DNA from: Mycolicibacterium frederiksbergense
Lineage (GTDB): Bacteria; Actinomycetota; Actinomycetes; Mycobacteriales; Mycobacteriaceae
Assembly (NCBI RefSeq): GCF_012223425.1
Contig: NZ_CP038799.1
Span: 4,014,249-4,078,248 of the forward strand
Reading direction: 5' to 3'
Length of the DNA: 64,000 nt
In this document: in pieces, positions 1-8,318 of the stretch
Numbering within the stretch: the first letter of the stretch is position 1
Layout: each line of letters opens with the position of its first letter
The notes under the pieces: generated by a model
Told to the model about the DNA's origin: nothing
What the model saw: the letters and a program-made list of their open reading frames with translations, nothing else
The model's database searches: none
Position numbers and translations under genes: made by a program

Positions 1-1
1 C

Positions 2-619
2 GGTGACAAGTCCTTCTGTGCGGGCGCCGATCTCAAGGCGATCTCGCGCGGGGAGAACCTGTTCCACCCGGACCACCCGGAGTGGGGCTTCGCCGGCTAC
101 GTGCGGCACTTCATCGACAAGCCGACCATTGCCGCGGTCAACGGCACCGCCCTGGGCGGAGGCACCGAACTGGCGCTGGCCAGCGACCTGGTGGTCGCCG
201 AGGAACGCGCCAAATTCGGTCTGCCCGAGGTGAAGCGCGGTCTGATCGCCGGTGCCGGCGGGGTGTTCCGCATCGTGGCGCAGCTACCGCAGAAGCTGGC
301 CCTGGAGCTGTTGTACACCGGCGAACCGTTGTCCTCGACGGATGCGCTCAAATGGGGCCTGATCAACAAGGTGGTGCCGGACGGCACCGTCGTCGACGCC
401 GCGCTGGAACTGGCCGAACGCATCGCGGTCAACGCGCCGCTGGCCGTTCGGGCCAGCAAGCGGGTGTCCTACGGCGCCATCGACGGCGTCGTCGCCGCCG
501 ACGAGCCGTTCTGGAAACAGACCTTCGGCGAGTTCGCCACCCTTCTCAAGACCGAAGACGCACAAGAGGGACCGATGGCTTTCGCGCAGAAGCGCGAGCC
601 GGTCTGGAAAGCGAAGTAA
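2..619 (+). CDS. Enoyl-CoA hydratase/isomerase, 5' partial
   Basis: Crotonase-fold enzyme that hydrates (or isomerises) 2-enoyl-CoA in beta-oxidation. The window opens inside the gene, so the first residues are missing; the visible 205 residues begin with GDKSFCAGADLKAI, the crotonase CoA/oxyanion-hole segment, followed by AAVNGTALGGGTELALASD, the second oxyanion-hole glycine motif, and FGLPEVKRGLIAGAGG, where the catalytic Glu usually lies. The stop is 2 nt before the acyl-CoA dehydrogenase start, so the two are surely one operon and the products would act in consecutive steps of beta-oxidation. The exact acyl substrate cannot be told from sequence. Confidence 0.93.
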   Translation, partial: GDKSFCAGADLKAISRGENLFHPDHPEWGFAGYVRHFIDKPTIAAVNGTALGGGTELALASDLVVAEERAKFGLPEVKRGLIAGAGGVFRIVAQLPQKLALELLYTGEPLSSTDALKWGLINKVVPDGTVVDAALELAERIAVNAPLAVRASKRVSYGAIDGVVAADEPFWKQTFGEFATLLKTEDAQEGPMAFAQKREPVWKAK

Positions 620-621
620 CA

Positions 622-1764
622 GTGAAGAGACTGGTTTTCGAAACCGAGCACGAGCAGCTCCGGGAGACTGCCAAGCAGTTCCTGGAGAAGGAATGTCTGC
701 CCAATGTCGAGAAGTGGGAGGCCGACCGCCTCGTCGCCCGCGAAGCCTATGTGGCAGCAGGCAATTACGGCCTGATCGGGTTCAACATGCCCGAGGAGTA
801 CGGCGGCGGCGGAGTGGACGACTTCCGCTTCAACGCCGTGATCGTCGAGGAGTTCTCCAAGTTCGGGCTGGCCTGCCCGGGTGTGAGCCTGCAGAACGAC
901 ATCGTCGGCCCGTACTTCAAGAACCTGGCCACCAAGGAGCAGCTGGAGCGCTGGATGCCCGGCTTCGCCAGCGGCGAGCTGATCGGTGCCATCGCCATGA
1001 GCGAGCCCGGCGCCGGCAGCGATCTTGCGGGCATCAAGACCACCGCGGTGCGTGACGGCGACGACTACATCATCAACGGGTCCAAGACCTTCATCTCGGC
1101 CGGTATCAACTCCGACCTGGTGGTCGTGGTGGCACGCACCGACCCGGAGGCCGGCCACAAGGGCTTCTCGCTGCTGGTGGTGGAGCGCGACACCCCGGGC
1201 TTCACCCGCGGCCGCAAGTTGGACAAGATGGGCCAGCACGCCGCCGACACCTCCGAGCTGAACTTCGAGGACGTCCGCGTTCCCGCGGCCAACCTGCTCG
1301 GCACCGAGGGCAAGGGTTTCTACCACCTGATGGAGAACCTGCCCTCGGAGCGGCTGTCCATCGCCATCGCCGGTGTCGCCGGGGCGCGCGCCACGTTCAA
1401 CGAGACGCTGCAATACGTCAAGGACCGCAAGGCATTCGGGCAGCCGATCGGCAGCTTCCAGAACAGCCGCTTCGTGATGGCCGAGCTGGACACCGAACTC
1501 GATATCGCCGAGCAGTATGTCGACCGGTGCCTGCGCGCCGTCGTCGACGGCGAACTGACCGCGGTCCAGGCGTCCAAGGCCAAGTGGTGGTGCACCGAGC
1601 TCGGCAAGAAGGTCGTCGACTCCTGCCTGCAACTGCACGGCGGCTACGGCTACATGAACGAGTACCGCGTCGCCAAGGATTACGTTGATGTGCGCATCCA
1701 GACGATCTACGGTGGCACCACCGAGATCATGAAGGAGATCATCGGCCGCGATCTGGGACTGTAA
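622..1764 (+). CDS. Acyl-CoA dehydrogenase, long-chain (LCAD/IVD)-like
   Basis: FAD-dependent alpha,beta-dehydrogenation of acyl-CoA, the first step of beta-oxidation. 380 residues, the normal length. The frame is open further upstream, but the family N-terminus begins at the GTG at 622 (VKRLVFETEHEQLRETAKQF), 2 nt after the hydratase stop. Signatures: IGAIAMSEPGAGSDLAGIKT (FAD/substrate motif, about residue 115), KDRKAFGQPIGSFQN, and the C-terminal QTIYGGTTEIMKEIIGRDL. The last motif has Gly where medium-chain enzymes have the catalytic Glu (YEGT), which is the pattern of LCAD and isovaleryl-CoA dehydrogenases; in those the base sits on helix G, and an E is present in the matching ATFNETLQYV segment. 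Followed by a strong terminator. Confidence 0.93.
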   Translation: MKRLVFETEHEQLRETAKQFLEKECLPNVEKWEADRLVAREAYVAAGNYGLIGFNMPEEYGGGGVDDFRFNAVIVEEFSKFGLACPGVSLQNDIVGPYFKNLATKEQLERWMPGFASGELIGAIAMSEPGAGSDLAGIKTTAVRDGDDYIINGSKTFISAGINSDLVVVVARTDPEAGHKGFSLLVVERDTPGFTRGRKLDKMGQHAADTSELNFEDVRVPAANLLGTEGKGFYHLMENLPSERLSIAIAGVAGARATFNETLQYVKDRKAFGQPIGSFQNSRFVMAELDTELDIAEQYVDRCLRAVVDGELTAVQASKAKWWCTELGKKVVDSCLQLHGGYGYMNEYRVAKDYVDVRIQTIYGGTTEIMKEIIGRDLGL

Positions 1765-1780
1765 GCCCCACAACGCAAGA

Positions 1781-1812
1781 ACGGCGCCCACCCCGCAAGG
1801 AGTGGGCGCCGT
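1781..1812 (+). terminator. Intrinsic terminator after acyl-CoA dehydrogenase
   Basis: Perfect 11-bp inverted repeat acggcgcccac / gtgggcgccgt with a 10-nt loop, followed by tttctcgt. It lies between two convergent genes, 16 nt past the dehydrogenase stop and 14 nt from the fasciclin stop, so it can serve both directions although the T-rich tail is on the plus strand. Confidence 0.8.
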
Positions 1813-1826
1813 TTCTCGTGGTCGGG

Positions 1827-2582
1827 TCAGCCGGCCGGTGCCGTCTCGGTGACGGTGACGGTCGCCGGTGCCTCGGTGGCCGAGGTGGTCTCGGTTGCCG
1901 ACGTGGTCTCCGTGGTGGAGGTGGTCGACGTGGTGCTGGTCGTCGAGGTGCTGGTGGTGACCGGGGTCGGCGCCGCGTTCGGGTCCAGCACGGTGTCGAT
2001 GATGTAGACGCGCATGTGGTCCGCGCCGATACCGCCGCATTCGACCTTGGCGTCGTTGACGGTGATGTCGCCGCCGCTGCCCTTGACGATCACCGGCTTG
2101 CCCTGCTGGGTGTAGATGGTGCCCTCGATATCGTCGGGGCCGAGGATGCCGAGCGCCATGTGGTAGTACACCAGCGCGGTCAGGGCGACCGGGTCGGTCT
2201 TGAGGGACTCCAGCTTCTCGGGCGGCAGCTTCGCGAACGCCGCGTCGCTGGGCGCGAATACGATGTACGGACCGTTGTCGAGCACGGCGGCCACGTTCAC
2301 CTCCGGGTTGACCTGGCCGGAGATGGCGTTGCTGAAGGTGGAGATGGCCGGGATGCTCGCCAGCGCGGTGGACGACTGTGCCTTGGCCAGGCCGGTCAGC
2401 GAACCGGGGCCGGTGGCCACCGATTTCACGGTGGCGTCACACGTCGGGCCCTTCGGTTCTGCGATCACCATGTTGGGGGTGGTGGTGGGATCGTCGGCGT
2501 GAGCCGTCACGGTGGTTCCTGCGAAAACGATGGCCGACGATGCGACCACGACGCCGAAGAGCTTGCCGGTGCGAGCGTGCAC
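1827..2582 (-). CDS. Secreted fasciclin-domain protein (MPT70/MPT83-like)
   Basis: Exported protein with one FAS1 (fasciclin) domain, the fold of the mycobacterial antigens MPT70/MPT83. 251 residues from the GTG at 2582, which has GGGAGGA six bases upstream; an in-frame extension to 2726 lacks family likeness. Residues 1-30 form a signal peptide (LFGVVVASSAIVFAGTTVTAHA) with Ala-x-Ala cleavage and no lipobox Cys, so it is predicted soluble rather than lipidated. FAS1 covers about residues 45-205, with the H1 box YIVFAPSDAAFAKLP and the H2-like YYHMALG. The last 45 residues are almost only Thr, Ser, Ala and Glu, a low-complexity tail likely to be O-mannosylated or to span the cell wall. Ligand unknown. 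Confidence 0.9.
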   Translation of the reverse strand: MHARTGKLFGVVVASSAIVFAGTTVTAHADDPTTTPNMVIAEPKGPTCDATVKSVATGPGSLTGLAKAQSSTALASIPAISTFSNAISGQVNPEVNVAAVLDNGPYIVFAPSDAAFAKLPPEKLESLKTDPVALTALVYYHMALGILGPDDIEGTIYTQQGKPVIVKGSGGDITVNDAKVECGGIGADHMRVYIIDTVLDPNAAPTPVTTSTSTTSTTSTTSTTETTSATETTSATEAPATVTVTETAPAG

Positions 2583-2729
2583 GTGTTTTTCCTCCCGCTC
2601 ATGACTGGGTCGGCGCGTCACAAGCGGGGACGCGGCTGACCGGATTGTTTCAAAGCCTCGGTTGAAAAGCCTGTGGCGTCCCCGCGGCGCCGGTTGAATC
2701 GTATGCGTCCAGGTGAGCGCAGCCAAATG

Positions 2730-3983
2730 CTAGGAAACCGCGGCCACCGGCCTGCGCACCCCGGCGCAGAGCAACGCGGCCCCGAAACACAGCCCGGCGG
2801 CAAGGTAAAACGCCAGGTCATAGGTGCCTTGCAGATCCCGGATCCAACCCGCCCCGGCCGCCGCGATCGCCGCGCCGAGCTGGTGTGACGCGAACACCCA
2901 GCCGAACACGATCGGGGACTTGCTGCCGAAGAACTCACGGCACAACACGATCGTCGGCGGCACGGTGGCCACCCAGTCCAGCCCGTAGAAGATGATGAAC
3001 ACCCAGGTGCCCGGCTCGGCATGCGGGGACAGCAGCGACGGCAGCAGGAGCAGGGACACCCCGCGCCCGGCGTAGTAGACGCACAACAGCAGTCGGGGGT
3101 CCACCCGGTCGGTGAGCCAGCCGGAGAAGATCGTCCCGGCGACATCGAGGACGCCGATGGTGGCCAGCAGGCCGGCCGCCAGCGTGGTGGGCATGCCGTG
3201 GTCGTTGGCCGCCGGGATGAAATGCGTGCCGATGAGCCCGTTGGTGGTCATCCCGCAGATCGCGAAGCTGGCGGCGAGCAGCCAGAACGGCCGGGAGCGC
3301 AGCCCGATGCGCAGCCCGTCGAAGGCGGCGCTGAAGGTGCCGGTCGGCAGCACCACGGGATCGGCGGACGTGCCGCCGTACGCGGTCAGCCCGATGTCCT
3401 GGGGCCGGTTGCGCATGAACACCGCCACCAACGGCACCACGGCCAGCGCGGCGGCCGCCACGATGAGCGATGCCCACCGCCAGCCGTGCCGGGTGGTCAC
3501 CTCGGCCACCACGGGCAGGAAGATCAACTGTCCGGCGCTGGCGGCCGTCAGCACGCCGGTGACCAGGCCGCGCCGCGCCTCGAACCAGCGGGTGGCCACC
3601 GTCGCGACGAATCCCATCGAGATGGCGCCGGTGCCGATGCCGACGAGCACACCCCAAAGCAACACCAGCTGCCAGCTCGCGGTCATGAAGACACTCAGCG
3701 CCGAACCGGCGGCGATCAGCGCGAGCGCGCCGGACAGCACCGGCCGGACCCCGAAGCGGTCCATCAGCGCGGCGGCGAACGGGGCGGTGACACCGTAGAG
3801 CGTCATGTTGACGGCCATCGCCACGCCGACGGTGCCGTGCGACCAGCCGAACTCGTGGTGCAGCGGGTTCATCATGACCCCGGGCACCGCCCGGAAGGCG
3901 GCCGCACCGAGTATCGCGACGAAGCTGACGCCGGCCACCACCCAGGCCCAGTGCAGGCGGCCGCGGGCGCGCAGAAGTGTCAT
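2730..3983 (-). CDS. MFS transporter
   Basis: Major facilitator superfamily permease, 417 residues with about 12 predicted membrane helices, beginning with MTLLRARGRLHWAWVVAGVS at 3983; an upstream in-frame ATG at 4037 would add an unlikely Arg/His-rich leader. The loop with GWLTDRVDPRLL about two thirds along resembles the repeated MFS motif A. The family resembles MCT/oxalate-formate type permeases, but substrate is not inferable. It is divergent from the GlxA-type regulator that starts 80 nt away, which makes it the probable target of that regulator. Confidence 0.88.
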   Translation of the reverse strand: MTLLRARGRLHWAWVVAGVSFVAILGAAAFRAVPGVMMNPLHHEFGWSHGTVGVAMAVNMTLYGVTAPFAAALMDRFGVRPVLSGALALIAAGSALSVFMTASWQLVLLWGVLVGIGTGAISMGFVATVATRWFEARRGLVTGVLTAASAGQLIFLPVVAEVTTRHGWRWASLIVAAAALAVVPLVAVFMRNRPQDIGLTAYGGTSADPVVLPTGTFSAAFDGLRIGLRSRPFWLLAASFAICGMTTNGLIGTHFIPAANDHGMPTTLAAGLLATIGVLDVAGTIFSGWLTDRVDPRLLLCVYYAGRGVSLLLLPSLLSPHAEPGTWVFIIFYGLDWVATVPPTIVLCREFFGSKSPIVFGWVFASHQLGAAIAAAGAGWIRDLQGTYDLAFYLAAGLCFGAALLCAGVRRPVAAVS

Positions 3984-4019
3984 GCGTCGATGGTGGCGGG
4001 CCCGGCCGCAGCCGCCTAG

Positions 4020-4054
4020 TGGCATAAATGACAGCACCCATCAAAAACATGCCA
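4020..4054. promoter_or_regulatory. Candidate operator between MFS and GlxA-type regulator
   Basis: Inverted repeat TGGCAT (4020-4025) and ATGCCA (4049-4054), centres about 29 nt apart, in the divergent intergenic region. The spacing of roughly three helical turns suits a dimeric AraC-type regulator. The repeat would lie inside the coding region if the regulator began at the upstream ATG at 4028, which favours the later start. Not tested experimentally here. Confidence 0.35.
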
Positions 4055-4063
4055 AACTGGGGT

Positions 4064-5020
4064 ATGCACCGCGTCACCGTCCTGCTGTTGCCGCCGGTGG
4101 TGGGATTCGACGCCACCATCGCCCCCACGCTGTTCGGCCAGGCCCAGGGTCCCGACGGTGAGCCGCTCTACGAGGTGACGGTCTGTTCCGTCGATGAGGG
4201 GCCCGTGCCGTCGATCGGTGGTTTCGCGATGATCGCGACGGCCGGCCCGGAGGCACTTGCCGCCGCGGACACCGTCGTCATCCCCGGCACCCGCTACGCA
4301 CCCGCCCGGATCGACGGCACGCTGGCACCCGAGGTGCGCGCCGCGTTGCACACCATCCGGCCCGGCACCCGGTTGGTGTCCATCTGCACCGGCGCCTTCG
4401 TGCTGGCCGCCGCCGGGCTGCTGGACGGGCGGCCGGCGACCACGCATTGGCGTTTCGCCGACACGCTGCGGGCGCTGTTCCCCAGCGTGCGGGTCGACGA
4501 GAACGTGTTGTTCGTCGATGACGGTGATGTGCTCACCTCGGCCGGTCTGGCTGCCGGTATCGACCTGTGCCTGCACATCATCCGGTCCGACCACGGCACC
4601 CAGGTGGCCAACGAGGTGGCCCGCTACTGCGTGGTGCCGCCGTGGCGGGAAGGCGGACAGGCGCAGTTCATCGACCGGCACCTCCCGGTCGCCGATCACG
4701 CCTCCACCGCCGCCACCCGGGAATGGGCGCTGGCCCACCTCGACGAGCCGCTGACGGTGCAGGCGCTGGCCCGGCATGCCCACATGAGCCCACGCACCTT
4801 CAATCGCCGCTTCCGCGCGGAAACCGATGAGGCACCGGGCAGTTGGATCCGCAACCGGCGTATCGACCGGGCCCGGGAGCTCCTGGAATCGCGGAATCTG
4901 CCCGTCGACGAGGTTGCCCGGTTGTCCGGGCTGGGCACCGGCGGCAACCTGCGCCACCACCTGCGCCGCGGCGTCGGTATGTCCCCGTCGAGTTATCGCA
5001 AGGTGTACCAGGGCGTCTAG
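4064..5020 (+). CDS. GlxA-family AraC regulator (DJ-1/PfpI + AraC HTH)
   Basis: Transcriptional regulator, 318 residues. Residues 1-180 form a DJ-1/PfpI (class I glutamine-amidotransferase-like) sensor domain; the nucleophile-elbow Cys is Cys108 in LVSICTGAFVLAAAG. Residues 205-310 are the AraC two-helix-turn-helix domain with MSPRTFNRRFRAETD in the first HTH. Proteins of this architecture usually control a neighbouring transporter or enzyme gene. The start MHRVTVLLLPP is chosen because family members begin here; an ATG at 4028 would add 12 residues and overlap the putative operator. Neither start has a clear ribosome-binding site. The divergent MFS gene is the likely target. Confidence 0.88.
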   Translation: MHRVTVLLLPPVVGFDATIAPTLFGQAQGPDGEPLYEVTVCSVDEGPVPSIGGFAMIATAGPEALAAADTVVIPGTRYAPARIDGTLAPEVRAALHTIRPGTRLVSICTGAFVLAAAGLLDGRPATTHWRFADTLRALFPSVRVDENVLFVDDGDVLTSAGLAAGIDLCLHIIRSDHGTQVANEVARYCVVPPWREGGQAQFIDRHLPVADHASTAATREWALAHLDEPLTVQALARHAHMSPRTFNRRFRAETDEAPGSWIRNRRIDRARELLESRNLPVDEVARLSGLGTGGNLRHHLRRGVGMSPSSYRKVYQGV

Positions 5021-5151
5021 TGGCGATGACGACCAGATCTGAGCATGCCGAGGGTGGCGCTGCTCACGTCGACCCGGGCGTTCCACCAGGCAGCGGCCCC
5101 GGGAGGTCGATAGTCCGGTTTCGTCCCCGTCGGCGTGGGTACGTTGGGGCT

Positions 5152-6279
5152 ATGCGGATCCTGCTGACGGGTGCCACCGGCTACATCGGCTCGCGCCTCG
5201 TCACCGAACTGCTCGAGGCCGGTCACGATGTCGTCGTGACCAGCCGCAACCCCGCCCGGCTGGGAGCGTACGGCTGGTTCGACGACGTCACCGTGGTCGC
5301 CATGGACGCTCGCGAATCTGACTCCACCGCAGTGGCTTTCGAACTGGCGGGGCAGATCGACGTGGTGTACTACCTGTTGCACGGGATCGGCGAGTCCGGT
5401 TTCCGGGAGTCCGACAACCGGGCCGCCGCCAATGTCGCCGAGGCCGCCCGCGCCGCGGGGGTGCGCCGCATCGTCTACCTGGGTGGATTTGTCCCCGGCG
5501 GTGAGACACTGTCCGACCATCTGGCCGGGCGCGCCGAGGTGGCGGAGGCGCTACACGCCGACGGTGGCGCCGAGGTCGTCTGGCTGGGTGCAGCACTGAT
5601 CATCGGCGCCGGCTCGACCTCGTTCGAGATCCTGCGCTATGTCAGCGACCGGTTCCCGGTGCTGCCACTGCCGAGCTGGATGTCCAACCCGATCGATCCG
5701 ATCTCGATTCGCGATGTGCTGCACTACCTGGTGGCCGCCGCGGATCCCGAGCGCGTCCCGGCCGGTTCCTATGACATCAGCGGTACGGAGACCACCACCT
5801 ACCGCGACCTGCTGGCCAGCTACGCGCGGCTGAGCGGGAACTGGCAGTTCGAGGTCCCCGTCGGTGGTGTGCCCACCGGCATGGTGTCGCTGGTGTCCGC
5901 GGCGGTGCTGCCGGTGCCCGGCGGTCTGACCGCGGATCTCACTGCCTCCCTTGACTATCCGATGACCGCCAGCGGAGACGGGCTGCGCGGGCTGGTGCCC
6001 GACCCCGACGGTGGCCTGCTGAGCGTGGAGGACGCGATCCAGCGGGCGCTGGCAATGCACCCGCGCCGTCCGGTGAACAACCTGGCCGACTCGCATCACC
6101 TCGCCGACACCGACCCGGACTGGGCCGGTGGTGACACCGCCCGGATCCGGCAGCTGACACCCTGGATCGCCCGGCCCGCGTTGTCCATGCTGGCGCCGCT
6201 ACCCGGGCCGGCCAGGGCGGCGGTGCGCACCGGGCTCGACGTGCTGGCGGATCTGGCGGCTAAGGTCGACCCGCGATGA
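5152..6279 (+). CDS. NAD(P)-binding epimerase/reductase (atypical SDR)
   Basis: 375-residue extended or atypical short-chain dehydrogenase. The Rossmann signature TGATGYIGSRL is at residues 7-17, and AARAAGVRRIVYLGGFVPGG corresponds to the fourth strand of NmrA/SDR-a5-type proteins. The C-terminal third (about 270-375) has no recognisable motif. The ATG at 5152 is chosen because the Rossmann strand begins immediately. Homologous mycobacterial proteins are annotated as NAD-dependent epimerase or NmrA-like; reaction unknown. It overlaps the next gene by 4 nt (ATGA), so the two are translationally coupled. Confidence 0.85.
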   Translation: MRILLTGATGYIGSRLVTELLEAGHDVVVTSRNPARLGAYGWFDDVTVVAMDARESDSTAVAFELAGQIDVVYYLLHGIGESGFRESDNRAAANVAEAARAAGVRRIVYLGGFVPGGETLSDHLAGRAEVAEALHADGGAEVVWLGAALIIGAGSTSFEILRYVSDRFPVLPLPSWMSNPIDPISIRDVLHYLVAAADPERVPAGSYDISGTETTTYRDLLASYARLSGNWQFEVPVGGVPTGMVSLVSAAVLPVPGGLTADLTASLDYPMTASGDGLRGLVPDPDGGLLSVEDAIQRALAMHPRRPVNNLADSHHLADTDPDWAGGDTARIRQLTPWIARPALSMLAPLPGPARAAVRTGLDVLADLAAKVDPR

Positions 6280-6989
6280 CAGAACGCCCCACCCAGAGCA
6301 GGTACCGGCTGACCCAACCCTGGTGGAAGCGTCGTGCCATCGGGGTGCCGGAAACCCCCGCGGTGGTGCTGCGGCGCCGGGTGACGGTCGGTGTTTTCCT
6401 GTTGATCGGTGCGGTGCTGCTCGCGTTCTCCTTGAGCCGGTCCCCGGGCGATGCCTCGTTCTACTGGCTGACACTGGCCATGGCGGCGACGTGGATCGTG
6501 GGCGCATTCGCCTCCGGTCCGGTACCGCTGGGCAAGATGCAATACGGCGGCCGGCAGCGAAGCCCGGTGCTGCTGGGTACGGCGGTCGGACTCGGGCTGG
6601 CCGCGGCATTCGTGGTCGGCGGTCTGGTGGCCCGCGAGATCCCGGGTGTGCGTGAATACATCACGGCCGTCCTCGAATTCGCCAACCAGGGCGCGCTGCC
6701 GCTGATCGTGTTCATCACCCTCATCAACGGGCTGGCCGAGGAGTTCTTCTTCCGCGGGGCGCTGTATTCCGCGCTCGGCACCTTCCATCCGGTCGCCGTC
6801 TCGACCGCCATCTACATCTTCACCACCCTGGCCTCGGGCAACCCGATGCTCGGTTTCGCGGCGGTGCTGCTCGGCACGGTGTGCGCCCTGCAGCGACGGC
6901 TCACCGGGGGCGTGCTCGCGCCGATGCTCACCCACTTCTGGTGGGGGCTGGCGATGGTGTTGGCGTTGCCGCCCATCTTCGGTGTCTGA
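6276..6989 (+). CDS. CPBP-family intramembrane glutamic endopeptidase
   Basis: Membrane protein of 237 residues with about seven predicted helices and the CPBP/ABI signature: AEEFFFRG near residue 150 (EExxxR, the glutamate pair of the protease active site), then the later TGGVLAPMLTHFWWG with the conserved His. Relatives of Rce1 and MroQ process prenylated proteins or peptides; the mycobacterial substrates are unknown. It starts inside the stop codon of the epimerase, so both are likely made from one mRNA. Confidence 0.9.
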   Translation: MTERPTQSRYRLTQPWWKRRAIGVPETPAVVLRRRVTVGVFLLIGAVLLAFSLSRSPGDASFYWLTLAMAATWIVGAFASGPVPLGKMQYGGRQRSPVLLGTAVGLGLAAAFVVGGLVAREIPGVREYITAVLEFANQGALPLIVFITLINGLAEEFFFRGALYSALGTFHPVAVSTAIYIFTTLASGNPMLGFAAVLLGTVCALQRRLTGGVLAPMLTHFWWGLAMVLALPPIFGV

Positions 6990-7001
6990 GTAGGGATTTC
7001 A

Positions 7002-8261
7002 CTACCTGTCGAGCGGATGTTCGATCTCGTCGCGGTACATGCGCGCCGACAGGTAGGCGACCGTGGCCACCACCACCGGAGTCATGCCGGCGACCAGGAA
7101 GATGACCTCCATCGAGATCACCTTCGACAGTGGTCCGGCAATGGCCATCGACACGGGCATGAAGGCCAGCGATACAAAGAAGTCCAGGCTGGACACTCGG
7201 CCCAGCATCGCCGGTGGCACCCGGCGCTGCAACAGCGTGCCCCAGATGACCATGCCCGCCCCGTCGGTGATGCCGACCAGGAAGCTGGCCACCATCATCC
7301 ACGCGAACGAATGCGTCCAACCGATCACCACCAGCGGTAGCGAACCGGCACCCCACATGACCATCATCACCGTCAGGTAGCGCCGCGGCAGCTGCCAGGA
7401 CGACACCCCGAGCGCGCCGAGCGCGCTGCCGACGCCGAAAGCGGCCAGCACGAACCCGAACATCTGAGCACCGTGCTCGAACCGCTCGCCGGTGATGAAC
7501 GGCAACAGCACCTCGATGGGGCCGATCACCACCAGCACGAAGACGCTGGCGAACAGCAGGGTGGCCAGCAGCCACGGTGTGCGGACCATGAACCGGAAGC
7601 CCTCGCGCAGATCGGTCAGCGGGTTCGAGGTGACCGGCGCTTCCGTCCGGGCTCGCACGCCGCGGGTGGCGAACAGCAGGATCAGGCTGGTCGCGAACAG
7701 GACGGCCACCACCACCGTGCCGACCGCGGGAAATGTCGCGCCGATGAGCAGACCCGCGGCCGCAGGCCCGGCGGCACGTTGCAGAACCGGGCGCATCACC
7801 CCTTCGACGCCGTTGGCGGCCAGCAGTTGCTCGCGTGGCAGGATCCGCGGCAGATAGGCGCTGTAGGCGGGGAAGAAGAAAGCGGCGGCAATGCCGAGCA
7901 GCGCAGCCGCCACAGCCATGTGCCACACCCGCAGGGCGCCCAGCAATGAGAGCGCGGCCACCGTCGCCACTGCTGCGAGATTGACGACTTCCACCGCAAT
8001 GATGATGGAGCGCTGTGGGATTCGGTCGGCGGCGATGCCCCCGACGAGAACGAAAGCCACCAGGCCACCACCGAGGCACGCTGCCACCAGAGACAATGTC
8101 GCCGGATCGTTGTCCAGGGCGATCACCTGAAGGGCCATCACCACGGCCCACATGCCTTCGGCCAGGATCGTGATGGACACGGCGGCGATCAGCAGTCGGT
8201 ACTCGCGGATCTTGAAGGGTGCGAGTACCCGCCAGCCATGACCGTCCAATTGCGTACTCAC
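7002..8261 (-). CDS. MFS transporter, enterobactin-exporter/drug type
   Basis: 419-residue MFS protein with about 12 predicted helices, starting at a GTG (MSTQLDGHGWRVLAPFKIREYR). The N-terminus WRVLAPFKIREYRLL followed by a helix is the pattern of the MFS_3/EntS-like group, and ALLGIAAAFFFPAYSAYLPRILP with EQLLAANG is the central-loop sequence of that group. Such proteins export siderophores, drugs or metabolites. It is convergent with the CPBP gene and stands alone on its strand, so context gives no substrate. Confidence 0.88.
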   Translation of the reverse strand: MSTQLDGHGWRVLAPFKIREYRLLIAAVSITILAEGMWAVVMALQVIALDNDPATLSLVAACLGGGLVAFVLVGGIAADRIPQRSIIIAVEVVNLAAVATVAALSLLGALRVWHMAVAAALLGIAAAFFFPAYSAYLPRILPREQLLAANGVEGVMRPVLQRAAGPAAAGLLIGATFPAVGTVVVAVLFATSLILLFATRGVRARTEAPVTSNPLTDLREGFRFMVRTPWLLATLLFASVFVLVVIGPIEVLLPFITGERFEHGAQMFGFVLAAFGVGSALGALGVSSWQLPRRYLTVMMVMWGAGSLPLVVIGWTHSFAWMMVASFLVGITDGAGMVIWGTLLQRRVPPAMLGRVSSLDFFVSLAFMPVSMAIAGPLSKVISMEVIFLVAGMTPVVVATVAYLSARMYRDEIEHPLDR

Positions 8262-8318
8262 CCATAGATGGTCGCGGACGGTGGCTTGTCAGTCCATTGA
8301 TTTTCCGCGGGTGCGAGG

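Noticed and set aside
469..2040. Long minus-strand frame opposite the acyl-CoA dehydrogenase
   Set aside because: Low-complexity His/Asp/Gly composition and no start context; the plus-strand gene has strong family motifs.
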